Source of the DNA: Bromus sterilis
Taxonomy: Eukaryota > Streptophyta > Magnoliopsida > Poales > Poaceae
Assembly (NCBI GenBank): GCA_950022295.1
Contig: OX465600.1
Coordinates: forward strand, 233,513,782 to 233,577,781
Reading direction: 5' to 3'
Length of the DNA stretch: 64,000 nucleotides
The notes below the pieces were generated by a model, which searched no databases, was not told the DNA's origin, and saw nothing but the letters and a program-made list of their open reading frames with translations. This document shows, piece by piece, positions 47,772 through 58,656 of this stretch (position 1 is its first letter; each line of letters starts with the position of its first letter). The position numbers and the translations under genes are program-made.

Positions 47772-48310
47772 ATCTCTCGAGCCTCTTTCCAACCTTTTGT
47801 CCAATCATTGACAAAAAGGGGGAGAATGAGGGCATCGATGAGTTAGATTTGCATCGGGGAAAGGGCTTTTTCTATTCGCATTTTGTTTCACTTGGTTTAA
47901 GTTGCAACAACATTCCATTCTCTCCGATTGGGTTGTAACTTAAGTTTACATTCGGTTATGCTACTCCTGTGATACACTTACGTTTTAATAACCCTTTGCT
48001 CGCAAGTAATTCTTTGTATCCTCTATCTTGCAGGTGGTTATTATTCTCTAAGTCATAGGTCATTGAAAGCAATTGCACACATTTCTGGACATTTATCATT
48101 AAAATCAATTTTCTTCGCTAAGATATTTGTTTTGCTCTCCACTGAAGAACTTTCTCTCAAGCATTAACTTCGATTGTATAAATCTTTGATGCTTGCATTC
48201 AGGCGGAGCCAAAAATTTCATATCTTAGAGTTTTTCCCATCACTTCACAAAAACTTCAATATCTTTTATCGATGCTAGTTTTTTCAATAATAGTCCAAAA
48301 AGGTGGAGAT
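47772..48310 (+). promoter_or_regulatory. Sirevirus 3' untranslated region with two polypurine tracts
   Basis: AAAAAGGGGGAGAA at 47813-47826 and AAAAAGGTGGAGAT at 48297-48310, the second touching the 3' LTR. Multiple polypurine tracts between the last ORF and the LTR are a Sirevirus hallmark. No gene in between. Confidence 0.85.
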
Positions 48311-49587
48311 TGTAAGAACATAGTTTTGCCCCCGTGTGTTTTGGATATTGTTGGACAAGACAATAGAGGAACTAACAATGTTTTCTAGTGTAAACAGTTG
48401 AATAGGTTCCTAAAGGACAAGCTAGGTGATAAAGCATCAGGGAAGGTTTTCAAGTTATCGAAGCATTATCCCTTGAGCGAAGCTCAATCACGGAGGATGA
48501 CCCTCAAAAATGAAGGTGTCCTGAAGCTCAACTCATCGAAGGAAATGAAGAATACGGCGCAAGACTTAGATGTTTTTGTGTAGTTCTTTTTTTGTTCTTT
48601 GATTCATAGGACAAGCCGTACTATCAAGAGGGGTATTTAGTTTGTGGACACCGAAGTTATTGAGAAAATGCTCAGATCAAATCTAAACCAAGTGTGAAGC
48701 CAGAGTGAAGAAATCTCATGTGCACTGAGTTAAGTTTCGGTAGCAAAGACTTCGTTCTTTGGCTTCCGAAGTAGAACTAAGTCCGTGAGTCAGCTTTACT
48801 TGTTCTACAAGTAAAGTTGCGCAGTAATGACAAATCCGACCGTTGTGGACACGGGTCAACTTGTCACCTCGGGTCAAACTGGTCATTTCGCACCTCAGGA
48901 TCGCCAACTATAAATATGCCGCCCCTCCTCCATTTGCGGGTGGCTTCTCTAAGAATATTCCTGAGAGAGACTGAAGAGAGCAACCCCAAGAATGCCACCG
49001 AAGCAAAACCCAAAACCCAGAATAATGAAGCCTAAGTCCCATTGATCTGTGTAGATTTGAGATGACTTAGGTGAAATCTTACTAGCCTTTTTTATCTTGG
49101 AGAACTGCAATTCTCCTAGACGGTTAGAGTGCCGACTTCAGAGAGCGAAGAGTAATTGTCGCCTTGAAGATCAAGTTTGTCAAAGGTTTCGGAGATTTCG
49201 TTGATAATCTACCCGAGTGAAAACTGACCAAGCTCAAGGAGATTGGTGCAGTGGAGCAACGGGCGGAGAGAGATTTGCTCCAGGTGTTCAATCACCAGTC
49301 CCTCCAACCAGACGTAGCGCTTTGCAGAGTGTGAACTTGTCGAACAAACATCACCGAGTCTTAGTTAGTTTTACTTCAAGCTCTTACATTTTGTATTGCA
49401 TTTGCTTCCCAGTTATGCCTCTATGCATTTTGATTCACTGCATTTAGTTTCGCTTCCAGTTTTACTTCCCTGTCACTTGTTTCTGCTTCCCTTTTCCGCT
49501 TTACTTATGCTTCACTTCAAAGTTTCAGTAGAAAATTTGAAGTGATCATTCACCCCCTCCCCCTTTGATCACATACTTGGACTTTCA
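48311..49587 (+). mobile_element. 3' LTR of the Sirevirus
   Basis: 1277 bp, TGTAAGAA to GGACTTTCA, a few percent different from the 5' LTR by eye, followed by GTGTT. Confidence 0.93.
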
Positions 49588-49592
49588 GTGTT

Positions 49593-52500
49593 CCTGGCCC
49601 ATTTTTGCACTTACAAAGGAAGTATATTTTTCCTTGATCAAATGGAGCTGCAATTCTCCAGATCATTAGTCCTTTGTACCCTGATCACATGTGACAACAT
49701 GCCACCCTCCCCCTAATCACCATTTTGCCCCTGCTTGTGCCCCAAGTTTGTTGTATCCAGCTTCTTCTTGAGATAGAGATCATCACAGTAACCCCTTGAC
49801 CATTCCTTGGCACAACAGTTATCACCACCAGAAGGACCACCCCCTAGACAGGGTTGGCCGCAATAACACCCACCCCAGTTGCACCAGCCCAGGGTGGCCA
49901 CGCCCTGGCATGCAGCCGGTGTGCTCTAGCCACGCTCGACGCAGCTAGATGCGTGCACCACACGCTGCAGAGCATCCACGTCGCCTTCTCCTTGTCCTAC
50001 CGGGCTGCACGGCTTTGCCGAGCACACGCACTCACTTTTCGCCCTGACCTCACCGGAATCCCTCCGGGCACGCGTCGCCTCGCAGAAGCCGACGAGCACA
50101 CGGTGCCTCGAACCATCGCCATCGCCCCTGCTTTCCCCCATTTGCTCCATATGTGTCTTGAGCCCCGCGTGCTCCACGCCGCCTATGGAAACCTCCCGAG
50201 CACCGCCACCTCACCGCCCGCCATGGCCGTAGCCATTTGTCGCCACCCGGCTCGGCATCTCGCCGCTAGCCTATAAAAGGCACCCCGGCCTCGCCCTTCG
50301 GCACCAGAATCCCATCCTTCACCCCAATCTTCCCCTAGCACCAGCAATCGAACCCCCTGGATTCTTCTTCCCCAAGTACGGCCGCTAGCTCCACCGCTCG
50401 TCGCTCACCGTTGCAGACGCCGCCAGCCTTCTCTGGTGACCACACACCTTGAGACCACCACCATAGTGCTCCCCGTGCCCCCATGGTGCTTCCCCAGCCG
50501 CCGCCCGCAAGGATTGGTGCCAGGATCGGTGACCTCTCCAGAGACAGAGGCCCGGGCGCCATCGCGATGCCGTTCCCCCTAGCAAAAGGCCACCATTCAG
50601 GATGCCACGGGTACAGGGAGGCTCGCCGTGAGCTCCCTGTTCCATCCCTTGGTCCTAGCCCCGGCCAAGCCCTCTCGCCGGAGTTCTCGCCGCCGGTGAG
50701 CCCCTCCTCTGTTTCCCTCCCCCTCCTCTCTGTCATATGACAGGGCTGGCCCACCTGGCAGCCTCTTTCTCCCAGCCCGAAGGGGTATAAGTGGAGGCGC
50801 CTCTCCAAAAATACGCCTTCGACGTCACCCTGCAGTAAATCCAGAGAAAATTATTTAAATCAATGAAATCATTTAATTTTGACCAGACTTTGACCACCTA
50901 TAACTCCTAATATAAAATATTCAAATGAGTTGATTCTTGTTGCATTGGTTTTGTCTTGAGCTCCTCTTCATTTTGGCATAGGTTTCATGCCATGTCCTGC
51001 TGTTGTTATTTGCTGGTCAAATAAAAGTGTATTTGACCCCCTTTTCCCCATTGCTTTATTTGGATTTCTTTTCAGGGCTTTGTTGTGTTGAAGATCAGGA
51101 GATTATTCACACTCCCTTGGTGAAGGCAAGCCACAACTTCTTTGTGCACCCTCGTAAAACTTTGACGTGCTTTAAAAATTTCTTTCACCTTCGATGATAT
51201 GATGACTATATTCGACCTTGATGCTATGCTTTGATCACCTTATTACCATGATATGATTGAAACCATTATGGTTATGATATGCCTTTACCATGTTACATGC
51301 ATGATTTGATTATGTTGTGATTATTCTCGTATGCATCGTGATCTCCAGTATGCTCATGATAATGCTATCCTACATGTTTATATCATGTTAACATCATGTT
51401 GATCATCTTAACCTGGTTAAGTTAATCATGTAAACATGCCTTGAAATGAAACACCTATAACCGTACCTTGGATTGTTCCGCATTATGTTGCTATGAACTT
51501 ATATTGTCATGTTGCACCTGATACTTGTTATGTATGTTGTTGGAGACATGCTTGGGACAAGTTGATCAGGTGCCACCAAACCGAACTTATCAAGTGCAAC
51601 CACACTTGCCTATATAGGAAGGCCTTGGCTCGGTCTATCAGTGGGTTCTCTTATGCGTATCACCAAGGTGGGAAGGCTACGCACGCGCGGTTACCCTGAT
51701 CAGGTAAGCGGCGGTAGTCTTGAGAGCCGGTTGTTGATATGGGCTCATCCCCGATTGGGACAAAGTTTAGGGACCTTGCGGTGGAAGGTGTGTCTGGAGG
51801 ACACGGGGCTACCCAAGGCATGGCTTGCGAAGTATGTCGGGTGATACGGTAAGGGAAACACGGGTAGAACGGTCTCGTTGGAGAAATCCTAGTCCATTCC
51901 GTGGGAGACATTCCAAGGTACTCGATGGAGGAAAAGCTCCATAGTGTGGGTAAAGGGCACGACCTCTGCATAGGGTATGAATCTATTCGAATAGCCGAGT
52001 CCACGATATTGGACACAGTTCATACTAGGTCACACCATGGGATCAACATGAGTTCGGTGGGATGATTGTGCTAATTTGGTGGTCAGGTGATGACCCGTGG
52101 ATCATGCGATGGTGGGATTGGTTGGGTGGTAATAGAAGGACACCTAACCCGTTGAATGGTCGTGCGACGACCCGTATAAGTTGAAGGTCATCCGATGACC
52201 GGTGCTTGAGTCTATAAGGAATCCGAGGTAAGCCACTTGATCATGCGATGATCATGTGGGGTCCATGCGACTTAAATTATGGTTGTTTGTGCATTAGTAG
52301 TAATGCTGATAACATGCTTAATGATTATCTTCTTGTGTTATGATGATGCTCATATGTTTAACTCATTAATATACTTGAATGTTAATGCCATGTTATTGTT
52401 TTGCCTTGGTGCTTTGGTTGTTGTGAGCTTGTAAGTACATTCAATGTACTGACCTGGCGTGTCATGCCAGATTTGCAGGCAATGCTTTGGATGCGTAGGA

Positions 52501-52823
52501 CGACGTTCCCGGTGTTTTCGAGCTAGGTGGTGTCCCAGCCAGCGTCCCTGTGGAGTGGAGTTCATCCCCGTCTCCGTTGTTGTGCTGCCGAGTTATATTC
52601 CGTTGCTAGAAAGTTAGTCTGCTGCTTGATGTAGATCCGTGGCAAGCTTGAGGAGCAAGCTTGTTCTTCGTCTTGCTCCGCCAGCGTTGTAATAACCCCT
52701 TGTACCCGTATATTTGGTAATAGAAAGTTGTTCAGTTCTATATCAGGCAGTATTGTGTTCCAGAAGACTCGATCTCTGGGATGGAGCACGGGGCGTTCCG
52801 GTCCTCTGAGCCGGGGTGCCACA
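49593..52823 (+). mobile_element. Long gypsy LTR, right part
   Basis: Continues 24097-24932 after the Sirevirus. It ends GGGGTGCCACA (52823), directly before a tRNA-Met primer site, so it is a 5' LTR of about 4.07 kb net. CTATAAAAGG at 50271 is a TATA box, with a GC-rich patch before and after it (about 49850-50750). The ORFs in that patch have no recognisable product. Confidence 0.75.
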
Positions 52824-52828
52824 ACGCT

Positions 52829-52840
52829 TGGTATCAGAGC
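52829..52840 (+). promoter_or_regulatory. Primer-binding site of the long-LTR element
   Basis: TGGTATCAGAGC five bases after the LTR end; marks the start of the internal domain. Confidence 0.85.
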
Positions 52841-52990
52841 AGTACTGGTTGTAGGACACCCTAGTCCATGCGAACGTTAGAAGGACATTAGATTGACGCT
52901 AGAGCTAGAGTTATAGCTTGCTTGTGTGCTGGATTTGTTTGCTGCATATAGATCATATTCTTTCACTAACGATCTGTCTGATGAGTGTAG

Positions 52991-53548
52991 ATGGCAGAGT
53001 ACCCGGTGGGCTACCCAATGGACCTTTCACCGGTCAACTTTGTCTACCTCCTTGCCGACGTTTGGCATTGCCTCTACCCAAATGGAGGAATGCCGATGTA
53101 CCAAGTTTCTTCTACACCGTTCGGAGGGCAGATACTTGAGTATCGCGCCAACGTAGTTATGACAGTTCACCTCCCCGTCGGCATGCGTACCTACAACTTT
53201 CAAGGCGCACCCGCCTCTACCCTAGACCGAGCTGTCCAACTCGCTGCTCTGGCAGGCATCATAGGTCTTCGTCACCAGGAAGCCACGATGCCTCAGAATC
53301 GTGCGTTCCACTTCTAACCCATCTGGGACGGCACCCCGCAACGAGTGAGATTTCCGTGTCCTTCTGCGGAAGCTGACGCAGCGGTAGTGGGAATGTCCCG
53401 CTACATGATCGCCGAGTACGCCCCCATCGTCGAGCTGGTCCGCGATGCAAGGCATGCGAGAAGAGCTCTTGTTGTAGCTTTGGCTTCAGCAACTCCTCCG
53501 CCAGCTCCCTCTGCATCCGGCGACCCGTCGTCAGATCGTAGCGCCTAA
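52991..53548 (+). pseudogene. Small gag-like ORF of the long-LTR element
   Basis: ATG at 52991, 186 codons to TAG/TAA after D-R-S-A (53546-53548), broken by one in-frame TAA at 53315-53317. Both halves are in the same frame. Visible: P-V-N-F-V-Y-L-L-A-D-V-W-H-C-L-Y-P, a basic/Gly middle, A-A-V-V-G-M-S-R-Y-M, and an Ala/Pro/Ser-rich end. I cannot name a family; such short single ORFs after a tRNA-Met primer site occur in large non-autonomous gypsy elements. No RT or integrase follows. Confidence 0.5.
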
Positions 53549-54973
53549 GTTTCGCGTAGTTTATGTTGCATGTTGCTTGTTGCATATTGGTGTATGATGT
53601 GCTAGCAGTAATATATGATCTATTTACCTATAATCCCGATGCACTTTCGGTGCTATCGATCTTTGCTTCGTTGAACCTTATATCTTCCTCAAAACAGCCA
53701 CCATACCTACCTATCAAGGCGTTTCCATAGCCTTTCCGAGATACATTGTCATGCAACATCCATCATCTCATGACTTGATCTTCATGGCATACATGATTTT
53801 TCTTGATCGAGGAGCCGCATAATAGTTGGGCCTTGCCCTTATCATTGCTACATGATGCGCTAGTATCATTGCATATACTGCTACACTGGCAGAGGCATAC
53901 ATTTGCATACATCATGATAGTTTTCCAGTTTCTTTATGTTGAGTACTTCTTGTAAAGTGTGAAGATCTTCTTTATATTCTTGTAAAATATAGTGTTACCC
54001 TTAAGTGAGGAAAATATCCCAAAGAGAAAAGATCCCAAAAGAGGATAAATTAAAAGATTCCAAAGAGGACAAATGAGAGCTAAATAGAAAGAGCCAATGA
54101 GATCACAAAAATAGAAAAAATAGAAAAATAAATAAAAAGAGAGAAGGGGGAAACACTACTATTCCTTTTGAAAGATCCACACTCGTACTCCATTGTCATA
54201 TTTCTACTCCATAGAGGTATTCATATAATTCATGCATAACTATGTGGGGATTCTTACACTATAGAATTTAGCTTGCATATTCCAAGTATGAGCCTCCTCA
54301 AATGATCTCTAGGTCTTCATGAGCAAGCAAGTTGGATGCACCCACACTAGTTCCATTGGAGAGCTTAGCTTAGCTCATATGTGCATCCGTTGCATGGAAA
54401 TCCCTACTCCTCACATCACATCTATTATCTGGCTTTCTCTCGCCTATGATTGTCCTCATTGATGTGAGCCTTTCACACATTTTTTTCTTCCTTCCCCATC
54501 ATTTTTCTCTTTGCCATCCTAAGTGCCAACATATCTTGCTCGCGCTCATCCATTGCATGAGTGCTCAAAGTCAAAAGGGAGAGGATTAGTTTGACTTGTG
54601 CCTGACTAGTGGTCTGGGGACGAGTCAAAATAAGATTCCGAAGGAGACCAAGTGTGAAGTTTTAGTAGATCGAGTTCTCCATTAAACTATATAGTACTTT
54701 TTATGCTCTAAACCCATCTCCCACTTCTTGCACTCAAACACCATTCGGAGACATTCGAGTCACGGACAACGAGAGCTCTTGCACCTTTATGTTCTTACTT
54801 TGATAGTTTCAATATTAGATATAGAGTCTTTCTTGTTATTGTCTTGACTTGAATTAAATATCTTACTTGCTTTACTTTGAAGTTCGTATATGTGTGGTAG
54901 CATGACACCACAGAAATTATCTGTGGTATAATTTACCTACTCGAGGACGAGCAGGAATTAAGATTGGGGATGT
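53549..54973 (+). mobile_element. Non-coding tail, then 3' internal region of an Athila/WHAM-like element
   Basis: From about 53690 the sequence (ACCTACCTATCAAGGCGTTTCC and a purine-rich tract at 54020-54150) resembles the untranslated stretch before the 3' LTR in Triticeae Athila-lineage elements. It ends with GAGGACGAGCAGGAATTAAG and GATTGGGGATGT, a polypurine tract touching the LTR. The junction with the preceding element, about 53550-53690, is not sharp. No gene seen. Confidence 0.55.
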
Positions 54974-56662
54974 TGATACATCCCAAACGTATCTATAATT
55001 TCTGCTTGTTCCATGCTCATTTGGGTGACATTGCTATGTGGTTTGCTACACTTTCATATATTTTTACACATATTTGGACTAACCTACTAACTCAATGCAC
55101 CCAGTGCTAGTTTCTGTCTGCTGATGTCTGTGAATTGCAGGTTTTTACCCATATTTACAGAGCCAGAAAATTCAAGAATAATATATAAAAAATTAGCGCA
55201 ATAGAAGCTTCTGGAAGCCCGAAGGAGGGTCATAGGGGGCCCACCCCAACCCTCCTAGGAAGCCAGCTGGCGCAGCCCCACCCTAGGCCGCGCCAGTAGA
55301 GCGCCAGGGGGAGGGGCCACCCCCCGGTGTCCCCCCTTCGGCCTGTATTTACACCTCGTTCCAGAAACCCTCGAGAGGAGCCCCGCGGTGCAATTTTCAC
55401 CTCTGTTGCACCGCCATCGCGCTTCCAAGATCGGGAGGACCCGAAGACCTCTTCCCGGCACCCTGCCAGAGGGAGGATTGACCTTCCAGATCTTCTCCAC
55501 CACCATGAGCGCTTCCCGGATGTGCCGTGAGTAGTCCCCTTTGGACCATGGGTCCATGACCAGTTTCTATGTGATGTCTTCTCTCCAATCTTGTGCTTCA
55601 ATTCTTACCCCTTGTGATATTCCCTACATGAGCAAGGCATCTATGTAATTTTCTTGCTATTGCTATGCTGAGTTTGCTGGGATCCGATGGATTATGAGAT
55701 TATGTTCAGATTGTGATGCATTATATATTTGTTTGTCCTTTTATATTTTGTTCTTGAGTAATTCTTGCTTGTTCTCCATTGCTTTTTATTGCTTTGGACA
55801 ATTAGTAGATAGTAAATCCAAGAGGGAGTGTTTATACTTGATTGTGGGTTCATGCCCCCCAATGTCTAGCTTGAGTGACAGAAACATGAGACTAGGGGAA
55901 GTGTTGTTGCCATCAGGGAGAAAACAACGGTGCTTGTAACCACGGTTGCAATGATTGTGTACCTTATGAAAAGTTTGTTAAGGAAGTTGTCTGTTGCTTT
56001 GGGTTTACACTTTGGGTGGGGCTCACAACTTAATACCAGCGAGATATTCTGGATAGACATATCAAGGTGGATGATTAGTGAGTAGATGCCGATGGATAAA
56101 TGGTCTACTTTTTCTGGCGTACTGCCCATACTTTTGAGCGTCTAAATTTCTTGCTGCATAATTAGCATTGCGGTGCGTTTATAATTCTTTCAATTGCACA
56201 GCTGTAATTTGTTCACCCCGCTTAGCTATTTTATCGTATTTTGGGAGAGAGACATCACTAGTGAACATCATGGGACCCCGGTCCATATTTCCACCATAGT
56301 TTACACCTCGATCATTTATCGCTTTATTTCCTTTTCAATTGTAGTCACTATCATTATTTCCATCGTGCATTTGACCCATTGTAAACAAAGACCAGAGAGA
56401 TTGACAACCTCTCTGAACTGGTTGGGAGCAAAGATACTTGTGTCGTGTGCAGGTCCAGGTCAAGTAAGCAACCTCAAGGTTGGAAATAGCCCCATTGTTT
56501 CCTTGCCACCTACTTGCAAAATTCGGAGTCCTCCTGGTACGATAACCTTGGTATCTTCACCAAGGGAAATTTGCTGCTATCTACATCATAACCTTCCACT
56601 TGGGGTAACCAACGAGGTGGTGTTATCTACACCCATCACAGGTCCACGTCAACACGCTGTCA
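54974..56662 (+). mobile_element. LTR of an Athila/WHAM-like element
   Basis: Starts TGATACATCCCAAACGTATC and ends about GCTGTCA (56662). The middle holds a GC-rich patch and a leader, and the end has GATTGACAACC...GTGCAGG and TTGGTATCTTCACC phrases known from WHAM-type LTRs. The exact 3' end is uncertain because of the duplication beside it. Confidence 0.65.
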
Positions 56663-56822
56663 AGCAAATCTCTGGCGCCGTTGTCACCTTCTTGTAGTAT
56701 TTGGAGTCCTACTGGAGAAAAACCTTGGTATCTTCACCGAGGAAAATTTGCCGCTATCTGCATCATAACCTTTCACTTGGGATAACCAACGAGGAGGTGT
56801 TATTTGCACCCAACAGAGGCCC
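56527..56822 (+). repeat. Partial tandem duplication of the Athila LTR end, 177-bp offset
   Basis: 56527-56645 and 56704-56822 share GAGTCCTNCTGG, ACCTTGGTATCTTCACC, CTATCTRCATCATAACC and ACCAACGAGG. Between them lies CTCTGGCGCCGTTGTCACC (56670), an Athila primer-site-like sequence. Confidence 0.7.
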
Positions 56823-57286
56823 TGTCGCCTCTGCTCCCGGGTGGGTTGCGCACACCTCCCGTGTGGCCTCCTTGGCGTATCGAGGGGACGTGGGGGACTG
56901 CGATCCTTCAAGGATTCATGCCATCCCTCGAGCCCCACTGAGGCCTTCCCTGGGCGCAGCTGCTAGCTATCGGTTTAAAGGTACGCGCCGGCAAACCTAG
57001 GGGTGCATCGATGAAGGAAGGAGGAGTGTAGGTGTTGACGCACCCAGCATGGAGCCGGCTTGCGGCTCCCGCTGGGCGAGGGGCCGGTTGGAGGGATCCT
57101 CCTGGGCTCTCGCGGCATAGTTGTCGTCGGGCTTGTCACGGGCGCGGGTGTCGGCGGTGGAACCATGCCTCGCGCGGTCTCTTCTGTGTCCGCCGCAGTT
57201 GGCCGCAGACTGCTTGGTGCGTGTCGTGACCATTGCGATGTTGAGGTTGGAGACGAAGAAGAAGCCCTCCTACCCGGCGCACAAAA
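56823..57286 (-). pseudogene. 5' internal region of a minus-strand gypsy element
   Basis: On the minus strand a degenerate primer site TGCGCCGGGTAGGAGG (57282-57267) lies next to the LTR. An ORF from 57233 (M-V-T-T-R-T-K-Q-S-A) rich in Arg, Asp and Ala resembles the variable start of Tat-type gag. Broken on the left by the Athila duplication. Confidence 0.4.
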
Positions 57287-58157
57287 TGTAGGAGAGATTT
57301 TTTTTGGAATGTATGCGTTTATGACAGTAGGCGCACCCCCCACTATTTTTTTGGAATTTAATCCCCGAAAACCTTAGTTCAAACACAGGGGGGCTTGTTC
57401 CTCGATCTCGACCTAGATGATGAAGATGTCCAGATCTACGCGACGCGAACCAAGCAAACACACACAAGTGACACAGGGAGCTACCTAGGTTCGGGCCACC
57501 GTGATGGTGTAACACCCTACTCCTGCATGTCTAGGATTGCTCTGATGGAGAGGATGATGGAGAGATTACAAGCTTGGGGGTTCGGAAATGGTTGTCCCCT
57601 TATACAGTGCCTTGGCTAGCACTTAACTACCTTGGCCTTGGTCCTCTTCCTCCTCATCTTGGGGAAGGGATACCACATGGGCCATCATTACCTCGGGGCA
57701 AAGTTATCCCCCTATCCTCACTAAAGCAGCATGATCCTTGGCCAGGGGAGGATCAGGAGGTTACTACCCTTGGTGGTGCCTTCATCATGGAGTAAGGTGC
57801 TTCGCGAACCTTGGGCCCTGCCTTGGCTGGACCGCGAGGCAGGTTTTTCTTGTGAGGATCGCGAGGCGTTGTTGATGTAGATCCTCGCAATCAATGTCTT
57901 GGCGCCATTCACTATCTCTAGGAAGTCACCAGGCTTCGCGGACGTGTTGTCGGCGAGACAGAGGTCACGTCGTCCTCGAATGGCTCTTTCTCTAGTCAGT
58001 TCGGCCGGCTTTTGGGTCCCCTAAGCCGGCTGCCTGTAAACCACCTTGCGGGGTGGATACTGAAGAGCAGAGGATCTTGGGGTAGAGTACTCAGGAGCCT
58101 CAAACGTCATGGGTCTTAGGCACATCCCGTGGTACCCTAGTTCCCAATGGGCCGACA
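57287..58157 (-). mobile_element. 5' LTR of a minus-strand gypsy element, about 871 bp
   Basis: Minus-strand start TGTCGGCCCATTGGGAAC (58157), end CTCCTACA (57287). TGTATAAGGGG near 57607-57597 is a TATA box. Termini TG/CA and the adjacent primer-like site support it; no second LTR is visible. Confidence 0.55.
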
Positions 58158-58656
58158 TACGAGGCGGCGTGCTCTGCTCTGGAAGTTCCGGCATATGTGG
58201 TTTGCTCCAAACCGCTCCTTGGGATGCCCGATGACGCCATCCTTGTTCAGGGGAACTTTCCGTTCTTTGATGGTGTGGGGCCTTGCGATCCAGGTGAGGA
58301 GGTTGTGTCCTCCTTCAAAGACGGAGCTGGATGGTTGTCTTATCGAGGTCCTTAGTATCTGGTGTCGGCTTGCCTGTAGATGCATTTCATCCTCTTCTTA
58401 GCTGGCATTGCCTCCGTTCATGTATAGCCACGTTGGAGGCCCTCGACGCCTTCATCTATGTGTGTCTTGTTAGATCCTTCCTGCGTGAAGCGTGTGAGAC
58501 CCTTTTAGCTGCTTTCCATCACCTTTGTATATTTCCGTTTTTCTTTGTTCTTGTTCTCTGGAAGTTGCAGTTGTAACCTAGCCGGTTGATGGTTTTGTTA
58601 ATTCAAAGTCGGACTTGGCTAGCGCCCTTCCCGGGCTCGTCTGTGTCTTTTCTCTA
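58158..58656 (+). pseudogene. Possible 3' end of a LINE
   Basis: A stretch with W-K-F-R-H-M-W-F-A-like coding traces ends in TTGTTAATTCAAAGTCGG and CTCTAAAAAA. The pattern recalls grass LINE 3' ends with a short A tail. No reverse transcriptase is present, so the call is weak. Confidence 0.35.

Larger units (their letters stand above)
24933..49587 (+). mobile_element. Complete Sirevirus-like (SIRE/Maximus lineage) copia element with two nested insertions
   Basis: Both LTRs are 1277 bp and flanked by GTGTT (24928-24932, 49588-49592). Order: LTR, tRNA-Met primer site, gag, PR-integrase-RT-RNase H, an extra env-like ORF after pol, two polypurine tracts, LTR. An extra ORF after pol and repeated polypurine tracts are Sirevirus traits. 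A Tat gypsy element lies in gag and a solo LTR in the env-like ORF; without them it is about 11.9 kb. It is inserted in the long LTR. Confidence 0.92.

Noticed and set aside
50335..50808. 157-codon minus ORF in the long LTR
   Set aside because: Lies in a GC-rich stretch around the LTR TATA box and competes with ORFs on the other strand; no recognisable protein.
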